Assembly (NCBI GenBank): GCA_019059635.1
Contig: JAGVRJ010000013.1
Span: 124,001-188,000 of the forward strand
DNA length: 64,000 nucleotides
From: Proales similis
Taxonomy: Eukaryota; Rotifera; Eurotatoria; Ploima; Proalidae
Direction of reading: 5' to 3'
Part shown: positions 11,801-21,132 of the stretch, in pieces
Position numbering within the stretch: the stretch's first letter is position 1
Layout of the letters: every line of letters begins with the position of its first letter
The notes under the pieces: model-generated
Told to the model about the DNA's origin: nothing
Database searches by the model: none
What the model saw: the letters and a program-made list of their open reading frames with translations, nothing else
Position numbers and translations under genes: made by a program

Positions 11801-14373
11801 ATAAAGAACAGCTTCTACAACGACGTGCACAATGTGCAAGTTTCAAGTCGAGTGATCGCGCCGCTGCATCGCACCACGCCCGACTACGCCCAAGCGACCC
11901 TGAAGCGCAACGCGTCAACCAAACTGTTCGACTCTGTCGACATCAAGCAGCTGAATCAGCTGAAGCAAAAGATCAGATACGCCAAGTCGGTGATCGAGCT
12001 CTCGCAAATCCTGCTCTCCAGTCTTCACATCTGGACTCTGGACGAGTCGCTCGATTCAATGTTTGAGGGCGAGCTGTCGCTCAAGAAGCCCAAGCATCCG
12101 ATCACATTCGGCAAATTGTCCAGGTCCTATCACTTGGTGGTCATGTTCCCGGCCAAACGAGCCGAGGCAGCCATGAGCAAGAGCGTGTCCATAAACAGCA
12201 ACTTGATCGACCTGACCGGCCGAACAAATCCGAGCGGAGCAATGCCGAACAGCGCCTCCTTCAATCTAATCAAACTCGAGAGTCAAGAGAACATGGCCGA
12301 GCTGGCCAGGAGCGACTCGGCCAGATTTGGCAGCTGGCTGGCCGCCAAGCAAATAAACACGGAGCATTTGCTCAGCATATTGGCCGTTTCCAACTCGTTC
12401 ATGAACCTCAGCAATTTCATCGATCTCCAGTTCAAGAACAAAGAGCCCGACCCGATCGAGTTTGTGCTCGGCGACAAGCCCAGCGACGCAGAGGCCGCAG
12501 GCCAAGGCCAGGCGCTGATCAAACAGGCCTACTCTCGAATGTCGACCATGTACTGCATGCTCGCTGACTATTGTCTTAATGAGCAGGCCAATTTGAGCAT
12601 AAAGCCGCTCAACTTGGACACACTTGCTCTCAAGTGGATGGACCAGACGCTCGAGATCCGAGAGGCTGCGCAGACTCTGCTCAAAAACGAGCTCAATCGC
12701 ATCGGTCAGAACGGCCGCGCTGCTCTGGTCAAAGTCTGGGAGCCGCACTTGGCCAGTCTGCTCAAAGAATTCGAAGACTTGAGCAAACTCAACATTCACA
12801 CGAATCAGACCGACCTGCACGCTCAGCCGGACAAGACCAGCTCGACTCGAATCAGACGCAAGCAATACGTGGCCATAATCATCCTGAGCTTGATTGGCGC
12901 CGAGTTCGGCCAAGACGTCAACTCGAGCAAATCGGCGCCCTCTTCTCACTCAATTCCGAAGGGATTCAGTCTCGAAGATCATTCGATTCTGAAACGAATA
13001 AGTAAGCGCCTGCTGTCTGGTCTGCTAGCCTGCGCTCTGAAAGCATTATTAAGGCAACGCCCTGTTCAATCTGGTAAACAACCGCGCGCTTGGCCATGAC
13101 ATTACCCGTCGCGCTTGCATCGAACTGGTCGGACGAGGCTTCAGCATCTGGGAGCCCTTTATTCAGCCCACTTACATCCTGATCACTCTGCTTGAGCTGG
13201 CCGCCGACGCCGAGCTCTACATCCCGAGGTAACTGTGCCCTCTTCTGTGCACTCTCTTTCTCTCAGCCTCTCGCCTTCTGCTTCTACATCAAATCTGTTT
13301 TGTTTTGTTTTGAAGAAATGTTCTTAAAAACGAGTCAGTGACGCACAGACGGTAATTATTCTTTTACACCGCAACCCCGCCTTGACACAAATGAGCCCCG
13401 CAATGAGCGTGTACAAGCCGCTGTTCGCTTGTCCGATTCTCTTGTCCAGAGCTCTTGATCGATGTTTGCTTGACTGTCGACTCTGTCGTCCGATTTCTCT
13501 TTTCACGCCGCTCCATTCAGCCCGACCGATTTTAACACGTTCGCAAAAGGATGGCGATAAGCGTGCCGCTCTCGCCCATGGCAGACACGTGTCGAATTGC
13601 GCGCGACTCGCTCATGATCATTGCCAACTCGAAGCCCAAGACGTTCATTCTCACGCTGGCCAAAGAGATAAAACGAGCCAACACCGCACATGGCCAGTCG
13701 ATGCCTCCTTCAACGCAGTCGACTGTATCCACGAGCGCTCTCACGCGCAGCAAGCCGGAGATATTGCATTTGATCGAGAAATTGAGCGAAAATCAGTCAC
13801 AAGACGTTTACGAGCTCTTGTCCGACGTGATCGAAATTGTCCTCTTCTGTCTGGACGCGAACCAAGTGAGAAACCAGGGCTGCGACGAGTGCTTCCAGCC
13901 CATATTCCGCTTTCCGATGGTCAAGTATTGCAAAGACTCGAAGCGAATCGTGTGCGGCTGCCACAATGGCCGCCTCGTGATCTACGAGTACAAGGCGTCA
14001 AAGTGGAACTTCCAGAGCTACCCAGCCCACAACAGCCAGCCGATTGTGGCCGTGGCCGTCTCTTCTGACGGCAAGCACATCGCCTCCTACTCGGCGCACG
14101 ACAATTCGCTCGTATTCTGGCAGGTTCGTAGTCCACCCAGTTGAGCACTCACACTCGACTCGACCGAACATTTCATTTCGTTGTTCGTTTTAGAGCTCGG
14201 GCGGAAGCATTTTCAGCATCGGCTCGAGCACAGTCAAGCAAGCCAAAGTGTGCAATGCGGCGCCTCTCGACACCAACGGCGTGCCGGCCATCAAGCTGGC
14301 GCAAATGTCTTTTCAGAACAAGACGCTCTACGTGTACTATCACGACAAGCGCAAGTTTTCCTACCAAATTTGA
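8858..14373 (+). CDS. WDR7: WDR7 / rabconnectin-3 beta homologue
   Basis: Sixteen exons: 8858-9022, 9094-9200, 9258-9339, 9398-9634, 9702-9809, 9859-10022, 10080-10401, 10458-10599, 10646-10869, 10955-11519, 11578-11694, 11754-13001, 13054-13228, 13316-13351, 13550-14123, 14194-14373. They give 1481 residues, close to about 1490 in human WDR7. The N-terminus SSLVLPVVLWDHKAP matches the family start, which fixes the ATG. WD-repeat blocks follow, including the highly conserved ICSVASDHSVALLSL and IKWRPLDDYLLV. Then come a helical central region (REAAQTLLKNELNRIGQNGR) and C-terminal WD repeats. With the DMXL/rabconnectin-3 alpha partner it forms the RAVE-like complex that assembles and regulates V-ATPase on endosomes and synaptic vesicles. 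The 36-nt exon 14 is the least certain. AATAAA at 14501. Confidence 0.95.
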
Positions 14374-14500
14374 TCGAGCCTCGTTTTTTAAAATATTGTT
14401 TCATTCTGGTCGGCGGCGAGAAAAGTCAGCACTCGCTCGCTCTTTATTTATAGCTTATTTATATTTCGGAAAAAAACAACAAAATCTTCGCTAAATGTCA

Positions 14501-14506
14501 AATAAA
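14501..14506 (+). terminator. poly(A) signal of WDR7
   Basis: AATAAA 128 nt after the WDR7 stop. Confidence 0.65.
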
Positions 14507-14909
14507 TTAGAAACAGTCAAAGTAAATTGAGAGCCCATTTGTCGATAGGAAGTGACACCCGCTTTCAAGCTAAAGCTGGTTTTTCAATCTTCTTTTAGGA
14601 AGCACAGAGTGAGCAAGCCAGACAGGGCAAGCAGGCCTTTGGGTTTTGGTTTAACACTGCAAAATGAGTGAAACAAATTGAGCCCGACCGTTTGCGCCCG
14701 GCGCCCGCCCGGATTATTTGCGATCAATTTTATTAAAAACTGCAAGCAAACTGCAAAAATATAATTAAAATCGTGAATAAAACGCAAAAAGCAATCAAAC
14801 CCTTAAATGGCAAGACGCAAAACTAGAAAAAAAAAACTGCAAAAAAGACTTTTGATCGGGCTCAGGTGTGTAATTTAGCCGCAATAATCGATTTATTGAA
14901 ATTGAAATC
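14507..14909 (+). other. spacer upstream of DEG/ENaC copy 1
   Basis: AT-rich non-coding DNA with A-runs. No recognisable gene. It must carry the promoter of the first channel gene. Confidence 0.5.
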
Positions 14910-16352
14910 ATGATAAAACAAATTACTCAAACAGTGCGACAAGCGGCAGAGGCGAGCACAGTTCACTCGATCGCTCGGCTGGCAGGCGAGGAGGCCATAG
15001 GCTTCAGGCTCTTCTGGCTCTTGTGTCTGCTCTGCTCGGCGGGCGCTTGTTGCTTCCTGGTGCAGCTGAGCTTCACAAACTACCTTCAGTTCGACGTGAC
15101 CACCAAAGCCTATATCGTGCGAGAAGTGCCCACTCTTTTCCCGGCTGTGACTTTCTGCAATCTTGTGCAGTTTACTTCTGCAGTTGGCCAAACTTTTTCC
15201 CTTGCGGCCGCGTCAACCAACCCGATTTTTAAAGTTGTAAACGCGAAAAATAGACGCACAGTGGTCACATCGTTGTCAACATACTTTTCCAAAGCGCGTA
15301 ACCAATCGGAATTAAGAGCGCTGGACGAGCCATTGGAGTCAATGTTGATAAATTGTCAATTCGACCTGAACCAGTGCAATGCGTCCGATTTCGAGTGGAG
15401 CTATCACCCGGTGTTGGGAAGTTGCTACACGTTCAACCGGAAGCTGCCGGTCAGAAGACGCCTTACCAAACCGGGAAAGGACAATGGACTCCATTTGGAG
15501 CTGCGAGTGCCAAGTCAGTCACCGCTTAACCAGACAAACAACGGTCTAGTTTTCGTCATTAGCAATCAATCGTCTCTATTTTCCTGGCTGTATGGCTTCG
15601 AAGTGGCAAGCGGCATGCACTCGAACATTGCGGTGAGCAAACATTTCGTCAAGAGACTGCCTCGTCCTTTCAGCAGCTGCGAGCTTACACAAGAGGCGGC
15701 CAAGTACCCGCTCTACTCAAAGACTCTGTTCAAGAACGAGGACAAGGTCTACCTGCAAGCCGAGTGCTTCCGCTTGTGTGTGGAGCTCAAGATTCTCGAA
15801 GACTTGGGATGCCACTACGCACACGATTTGGCCTATCTGCAAGACAAGCCCCTGTGCTCGTCCATTGAGCAGATAAACAAACAAATTGAGCTATTCCGCA
15901 CCTACTCGAGTCAGAATTTAAACGAAGTCTGCGACTGCCCCGAAGAGTGCGAGTCATGGAGCTACCAATTTGGCACCTCTTTATCGGCCTACCCTAGTGA
16001 CCAATACGTTACTGAACTTGTCGTAAAGACTAATTTGCCCAGCGCCTACCCACAATACTCGACAAATGAGGAAATAGCCAACAAACTCAAGCAAGAGTTG
16101 CTTTCGGTAAACATTTACATGAACGAGCTGATGTACTCGAGAATAGACGAGCTCGAGCGCATGGACTTTGTCTCGCTCGTGTCGAGTGTGGGCGGCACTT
16201 TCGGCCTCTTCCTGGGCATGAGCTTCCTCAGCCTGGTCGAAGGCTGGGTGCTTCTGCTCAAAATTGTGCTTATCTGCATCAAAAGGCCTACCAGCGTAAC
16301 TCCCCTAGATTCCAAGGTCCAAGGAAGGCTGGGTGCTTCTGGTCAAGATTGA
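14910..16352 (+). CDS. DEG/ENaC family ion channel subunit, tandem copy 1
   Basis: Intronless, 480 residues, compact for the family. Short cytosolic N-terminus, TM1 about 33-53, then the family motif FPAVTFC (77-83). A Cys-rich extracellular domain follows, with YHPVLGSCYTFN, KYPLYSKTLFKNEDK and AECFRLCVELKIL. TM2 runs from about 420, with GMS at 436-438 matching the G-x-S selectivity filter. These channels are trimeric and conduct Na+, gated by ligand, acid or force. The N-terminal His-Gly gating motif is His19-Ser20 here. The extreme C-terminus (after SKV) is read out of frame through a remnant of another copy's TM2 (see findings). No AATAAA precedes the next gene's acceptor at 16544. Ligand and gating mode are unknown. 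Confidence 0.93.
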   Translation: MIKQITQTVRQAAEASTVHSIARLAGEEAIGFRLFWLLCLLCSAGACCFLVQLSFTNYLQFDVTTKAYIVREVPTLFPAVTFCNLVQFTSAVGQTFSLAAASTNPIFKVVNAKNRRTVVTSLSTYFSKARNQSELRALDEPLESMLINCQFDLNQCNASDFEWSYHPVLGSCYTFNRKLPVRRRLTKPGKDNGLHLELRVPSQSPLNQTNNGLVFVISNQSSLFSWLYGFEVASGMHSNIAVSKHFVKRLPRPFSSCELTQEAAKYPLYSKTLFKNEDKVYLQAECFRLCVELKILEDLGCHYAHDLAYLQDKPLCSSIEQINKQIELFRTYSSQNLNEVCDCPEECESWSYQFGTSLSAYPSDQYVTELVVKTNLPSAYPQYSTNEEIANKLKQELLSVNIYMNELMYSRIDELERMDFVSLVSSVGGTFGLFLGMSFLSLVEGWVLLLKIVLICIKRPTSVTPLDSKVQGRLGASGQD

Positions 16353-16375
16353 CCTCCTCTTCACCGCAAGGTCAA
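16324..16375 (+). pseudogene. remnant of a further DEG/ENaC TM2 segment
   Basis: Nucleotides 16324-16350 match 16239-16265 of the same gene at about 24 of 27 positions. In the native frame they encode EGWVLLVKI followed by hydrophobic residues, the family's TM2 end. Copy 1 reads this stretch in another frame as its last residues. It looks like the scar of a deleted or recombined fourth copy. Confidence 0.65.
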
Positions 16376-16602
16376 TCAGGCCGCCTCAGAAAACTGTGAT
16401 CAGCAGACCGAAGATGATTTGTCATGTTCAATTTCACCAACCCACGATTGAATGTTGTGACTTAAACTTGTTCTAAAATTTAACTTGATTTAACTGGAGT
16501 AAAGCAAATAGTATCCTGACCTGATCTCTTTTTTCCCAAATCAGTTTGTCGCTCGTTAAAAGTGATTTGCTCAGGAAGAGCTACGAGCTGTTACGAGCGA
16601 TT

Positions 16603-18537
16603 ATGCAAAAACCAAGAAAACATGGTTGGCATGGCGACTTGAATGCTCGTATCAACACTTGGGCGTTGAAGAGCGGCGAAGAAACGCGATCGAGTGAAGA
16701 TCAAGGCGCTGCCCATCCACGACATGACTGCAACGAGATGAGCGAAGACCAAGCGATCGTGGTTAATCGAAAGTATTTCCTGAGTCGAATTGTACTGGAG
16801 AACTATCGGGCTCTATTGGCGGCCAACGAGAGGCAGCCGAACGATGCAGAGAAGAGCGCACAAGGAGACCAGGACGACGAGAAGCGGATAATTCGCTTTT
16901 CGAGCTACAACGGCCCGACAATCGTCTCGCAGGCGACCAAAAAGCTGGTCACTCCGCTTCTGATGGTGCCGTTGAGGCGAGCGCGCTACGATCAAGTGGA
17001 CGAGATGTCGCGACAGGACCTGATCGAGTCGTTCAGGGAGCTGTTGTCTCAAGCTTTAAAAGACAAGTACCCGAGTTTCATGGACCCGAGCGGCAGCCTC
17101 AACAAGGCCGAACGCAGCCGACTCAGACAATTCCAGAGCACGCTGTTCCTTCGTCTCGGCTTCAAGTACTTTTACGGCCGCTCGTTCAGCTGGACGTCCA
17201 ACTACAATCTGAAGCAAATCAGCCAGGCTCTGGACGGACAAGTGAACGAGCTGAACCAGAGAGGCGCCAGTCTGATGAGCTCGTTCAATGTGAACAAAGG
17301 CGTCAACCAGCAGCACAGATTCGAGTCCTATCTGAACGCGTTGAATATTGGCGAGCGGCTCGATCGGGCGGCGTTCATTCTCAAGCTCGACTTGAAAGAT
17401 AGCGAAGAGAAGATCTCAATCGAGTTGGATCGCAACTTCAAGTTTGTGCAAGCGTTCGACATGACCGCGCGACTGTTCAACATCGACTACGTGAGAGACA
17501 GGCGGCATTCGTTTCAAAAGTTGGCCGGCACCTATTTGGACGTGTTCGATCTGAGATTTCAGTTTCATACCGAGCGTCGACTGAGCAAGAGAGCGCTGCT
17601 GGCCAAGTTGAACCAGGCCGGCAGGGCGCAAATGCTCGACAATTTGCTTCGATTCGGCGCCGACCAGAACACTCTAATTGTGAACGAATGCCTCAAAGAC
17701 TACTACGTGTCATATTTGAAAATGTCGAGCACCAGAACGTTCCGCGCTTCAAAGAGACTGGTGCTCAAGCCCAATCCGAGCAACTTGGCCAACTACTTCA
17801 GCGTGTCTGTGTCGTCGACGTGCGAATACACTCGCGAGGCGCAAAAAGTAAAGCGAGACAGCGACAGCGCAGCCGAGCCGAGTGAAAATCTGATCGACGC
17901 CGGCCTGAGGAAGTTCATTCCGGCCCTGTTGTCCAACTCGAGTGTTTCCTGCTGCTTCGAGCTCGACGATTGGCTCAAGGACGTGAGCGAGTCGGACGAC
18001 ACACTCGACAAGACGGCCCTGGTTCACTCGATTGTCGAATACTTTTTCGACTATGGCCTCAAATTCTCAAATTTCATATTCAAGGTCAACAACGAGCACA
18101 TGGGCAACCGCATCAGCGCCTCCGACTCGGACGGCTGGTTCAGGGGCCTGGTGAAAAGCGGCCGTGTCGAGCCGCAGTTTCTATCCACAGTGCAGTACGC
18201 AATTCAGGGCCAAATGATTCCGTACGATCAGTTGGCGTTTTTGAAGAAAATCATCTACAGCAAGAATCACCTGGAAATATTCGACATCAGTCTGGAGAGC
18301 GCAGACAGCATCGAGACCAAGCAGATCGTGCAAGTGTACAAAGCCAACATAAAGCGCCTTCACACATTCAAGCTCGAACGAGACGACATTGAGCTCAAAG
18401 AGTTCCAGGGCAAAGGCATCGTGCGAATGGCCATTGCCAAACTCGTCGAAGCCTACAGGGTGCTCATAAATCCGAACAAGCGAGACGGATACGTGGCCAA
18501 CCTCAAGTCGTTGAGAAAATACAAGAAAAAGAGATAG
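16603..18537 (+). CDS. unrecognised protein of about 644 residues
   Basis: One long exon. The frame is open upstream to a strong acceptor (TTTTTTCCCAAATCAG) ending at 16544. The first in-frame ATG is 16603, so either this is the start or a short upstream coding exon was missed. The protein is mostly helical, basic at the C-terminus (LRKYKKKR) and rich in Leu, Arg, Asp and Ser. It has no signal peptide, membrane segment or zinc motif. I could not place it in a family. It sits between two DEG/ENaC copies on the same strand, but its codon use and sequence are unlike theirs. AATAAA at 18590 marks its 3' end. That the gene is real is supported by the unbroken frame, acceptor and poly(A) signal. 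Confidence 0.75.
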   Translation: MQKPRKHGWHGDLNARINTWALKSGEETRSSEDQGAAHPRHDCNEMSEDQAIVVNRKYFLSRIVLENYRALLAANERQPNDAEKSAQGDQDDEKRIIRFSSYNGPTIVSQATKKLVTPLLMVPLRRARYDQVDEMSRQDLIESFRELLSQALKDKYPSFMDPSGSLNKAERSRLRQFQSTLFLRLGFKYFYGRSFSWTSNYNLKQISQALDGQVNELNQRGASLMSSFNVNKGVNQQHRFESYLNALNIGERLDRAAFILKLDLKDSEEKISIELDRNFKFVQAFDMTARLFNIDYVRDRRHSFQKLAGTYLDVFDLRFQFHTERRLSKRALLAKLNQAGRAQMLDNLLRFGADQNTLIVNECLKDYYVSYLKMSSTRTFRASKRLVLKPNPSNLANYFSVSVSSTCEYTREAQKVKRDSDSAAEPSENLIDAGLRKFIPALLSNSSVSCCFELDDWLKDVSESDDTLDKTALVHSIVEYFFDYGLKFSNFIFKVNNEHMGNRISASDSDGWFRGLVKSGRVEPQFLSTVQYAIQGQMIPYDQLAFLKKIIYSKNHLEIFDISLESADSIETKQIVQVYKANIKRLHTFKLERDDIELKEFQGKGIVRMAIAKLVEAYRVLINPNKRDGYVANLKSLRKYKKKR

Positions 18538-18589
18538 AGTGTCCGTGCGAGTTTATTTTAAAATGAGAACCCAACAGGGTTTAAGTTCG

Positions 18590-18595
18590 AATAAA
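18590..18595 (+). terminator. poly(A) signal of the unrecognised 644-residue gene
   Basis: AATAAA 53 nt after the stop, inside an A-rich stretch. Confidence 0.7.
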
Positions 18596-19085
18596 AATGA
18601 AAATAAAAAAAAAATGAAACTAACAGTTCTGGATCGATTTCTACGCTAAGCTTAGCCGTAGATGGTTCGATGTTGTCTGACAATAGCCACAAAATGAGAC
18701 TATTGATTGTTGAGAAAATTCAAACAATTAGCAGCCAAAAGAAATAAAAGTGCTGGCAAATTGGTGTGCTGGTTGCAGTACCTAAATGCGTCATGTAACA
18801 TGAAACTACATTCTGCAGAGCGGATATAAAGTGGCAAATTGATCGATTCATGTCGATAATAAACGAACCTGACATTGGCTTCGGTAAGAAATGGTCGTAA
18901 AATCACAAGCCTATTGAAAGGAAATGTCAAAAACAGTTCAGATTGTAAATTAGACGCAAAAAGAAATGAAAATATGGAGCAAACAAAAAGTGAAAAATAT
19001 TGGCGAATAAGTAGATGCTAAGAAGTAATAAGTAGACAGCGATTTAAAGATTTGAAATTTATTTGCAATCAAAAGTCGGCGAATA
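18596..19085 (+). other. spacer upstream of DEG/ENaC copy 2
   Basis: A-rich non-coding DNA with no long frame. It is unlike the region upstream of copy 1 except for the last few bases before the ATG. Confidence 0.5.
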
Positions 19086-20519
19086 ATGAAAAAGCAAATT
19101 TCTCAAACAGTGCGACAGGCTGCAGAGGCGAGCACAGTTCACTCGATCGCTCGGCTGGCAGGCGAGGAGGCCATAGGCTTCAGGCTCTTCTGGCTCTTGT
19201 GTCTGCTCTGCTCGGCGGGCGCTTGTTGCTTCCTGGTGCAGCTGAGCTTCACCAACTACCTTCAATTCGACGTGACCACCAAAGCCTATATCGTGCGAGA
19301 AGTGCCCACCCTTTTCCCGGCTGTGACCTTCTGCAGTCTCGTTCAATTCTCGACTCCCGAGGGACAGGAATATTATCGTTATGCCAACTTGATAACAAAC
19401 AGCTCCTATCCAATGTCTTCTAAAGATTTAAGACAGCGAACTACGGAGATTTCGATCTTTACTTTTGCCCAACATTCAGATTTTCTGAAAGCCATGGACG
19501 AGACTATCGATTCGATGCTGCTGAACTGCCAGTTCAACTTCATCGACTGCGATGAGTCCGATTTCGAGTGGAGCTATCACCCGATATTAGGAAGCTGCTA
19601 CACTTTCAACGGCAAGCAGCCCGCCAAAAAGCTGACGAAGCCAGGCAAGGAAAATGGCCTTCATCTGGAAATGAGAGTTCCAGCAGACACGCCCGACGGC
19701 CAGCCCAACTCGGGCCTTGTCATCATCATTCGCAACCAGTCGTCAATCGTGTCTTGGTTGGATGGGATCGAGATCGGAGCGAGCATGCACTCGAACATCA
19801 ACATTGAGAAGCATTTCGTCAAAAAGCTGCCTCGGCCCTTCAGCAACTGCCAGCTTCACGATCAGGCCAGCAAGTATCCTCTCTACTCGAAGACTCTGTT
19901 CAAGAACGAGGACAAGTTCTATCGACAGGCCGAGTGCTTCAATCTTTGTGTGGAACTCAAAATTTTGGAAAAGATTGGATGTCATATTTCTCCAGATCTC
20001 GTTTATTTGCGTGACAAGCCGCTGTGCCCGTCCGATTTGTTCAAAAAGTACGATAGTCTTTACCTCGAGTATTCCAGTCAAGACTTGAACAAAATCTGCG
20101 AATGCCCTGAAGAGTGCGAGTACTGGAGCTACTCCCTGAGCACCTCGTACGCCACTTACCCGAGCAACCATTACGTGGCCAGACTTGTTAATAGCACTGA
20201 AATTAGAGCCCAGACCAACCTGACTGAACAGGAGCTGACAGACAAACTGAAAAAGGAGCTGCTGTCGGTCAACATTTACATGAACGAGCTCAAGTACTCG
20301 CGGATAGACGAGCTCGAGCGCATGGACTTTGTCTCGCTCGTGTCGAGTGTGGGCGGCACGTTCGGCCTCTTCCTGGGCATGAGCTTCCTCAGCCTGGTAG
20401 AAGGCTGGGTGCTTCTTGTAAAAATTCTGCTTATCTGCATCAAAAGGCCTACAAGAGTGAGCCAGACTACTCAAGAGGCTGAAAGAAAGCAGATCGCAAC
20501 AAATCCATGGCTTTCTTAA
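19086..20519 (+). CDS. DEG/ENaC family ion channel subunit, tandem copy 2
   Basis: Intronless, 477 residues, same architecture as copy 1: TM1 about 32-52, FPAVTFC, a Cys-rich ectodomain, and TM2 with the GMS filter. The first about 75 residues are nearly identical to copies 1 and 3. The part after TM1 (residues about 87-140) diverges. The block encoding roughly residues 150-295 and the last about 140 residues are almost identical to copy 3. The ectodomain has the same conserved Cys pattern, several N-glycosylation sites and His-Ser in place of His-Gly near residue 19. Its C-terminal tail after KRPTRV differs from copies 1 and 3. Possibly assembles as hetero- or homotrimers with its neighbours; this is inference. 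Confidence 0.93.
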   Translation: MKKQISQTVRQAAEASTVHSIARLAGEEAIGFRLFWLLCLLCSAGACCFLVQLSFTNYLQFDVTTKAYIVREVPTLFPAVTFCSLVQFSTPEGQEYYRYANLITNSSYPMSSKDLRQRTTEISIFTFAQHSDFLKAMDETIDSMLLNCQFNFIDCDESDFEWSYHPILGSCYTFNGKQPAKKLTKPGKENGLHLEMRVPADTPDGQPNSGLVIIIRNQSSIVSWLDGIEIGASMHSNINIEKHFVKKLPRPFSNCQLHDQASKYPLYSKTLFKNEDKFYRQAECFNLCVELKILEKIGCHISPDLVYLRDKPLCPSDLFKKYDSLYLEYSSQDLNKICECPEECEYWSYSLSTSYATYPSNHYVARLVNSTEIRAQTNLTEQELTDKLKKELLSVNIYMNELKYSRIDELERMDFVSLVSSVGGTFGLFLGMSFLSLVEGWVLLVKILLICIKRPTRVSQTTQEAERKQIATNPWLS

Positions 20520-21132
20520 TTCTCGATTTTCTTGTTCCAAATCGATTTACTCTTTGTCATTCCTGAACAAACTTTCTTTTCTTCAGATAAGTAATTTTTG
20601 GGTTTGAGATTGAGTGCTTATAAATTGTATTTTTTCGTTTTTCGTTTAATCTCGTTTACTCTTCTATAGAAGGCTTTTGGTTTAATTTGAAGGCTTTTTG
20701 TAAATGTTTCAGGTTATTCTGACGTTTAACTTGTGATCAATTGGCTTGCTTTAAGCTAGGCGGTAGAACAAAGCGCCACTTTAGAGGAAAACAATCGAGC
20801 CGTTACCGACAATTGAAAAGAATTTGGTTGAACGCATTTGATTGATTATTTTCAAACGAAATGTTGAAGCTCAGTAGCATAAATTGGTGATTTAAGGTCA
20901 AATCGGAAAATAAAAAATAAAATTCGGTGCAAACCATTTCATAAAATGAAATAAAAATAACTCAAACTGTCGTCTTGACGGATGCAGTAATTAATGAAGA
21001 AGACTTATGGGCCATAGAGACTGTTTAGTGCTGCTATGTTATAAATAGATTTGCGGTATCGCCAGTGGAAATGAAATAAACTGTTTCCCTGAATTTTATG
21101 CGCACTGATCTAAAATTGAATGCGATTGGATT
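20520..21132 (+). other. spacer between DEG/ENaC copies 2 and 3
   Basis: AT-rich, no long frame. AATAAA-like sequence at 20909 is far from the copy 2 stop (about 390 nt) and may or may not serve it. Contains the presumed promoter of copy 3. Confidence 0.45.
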
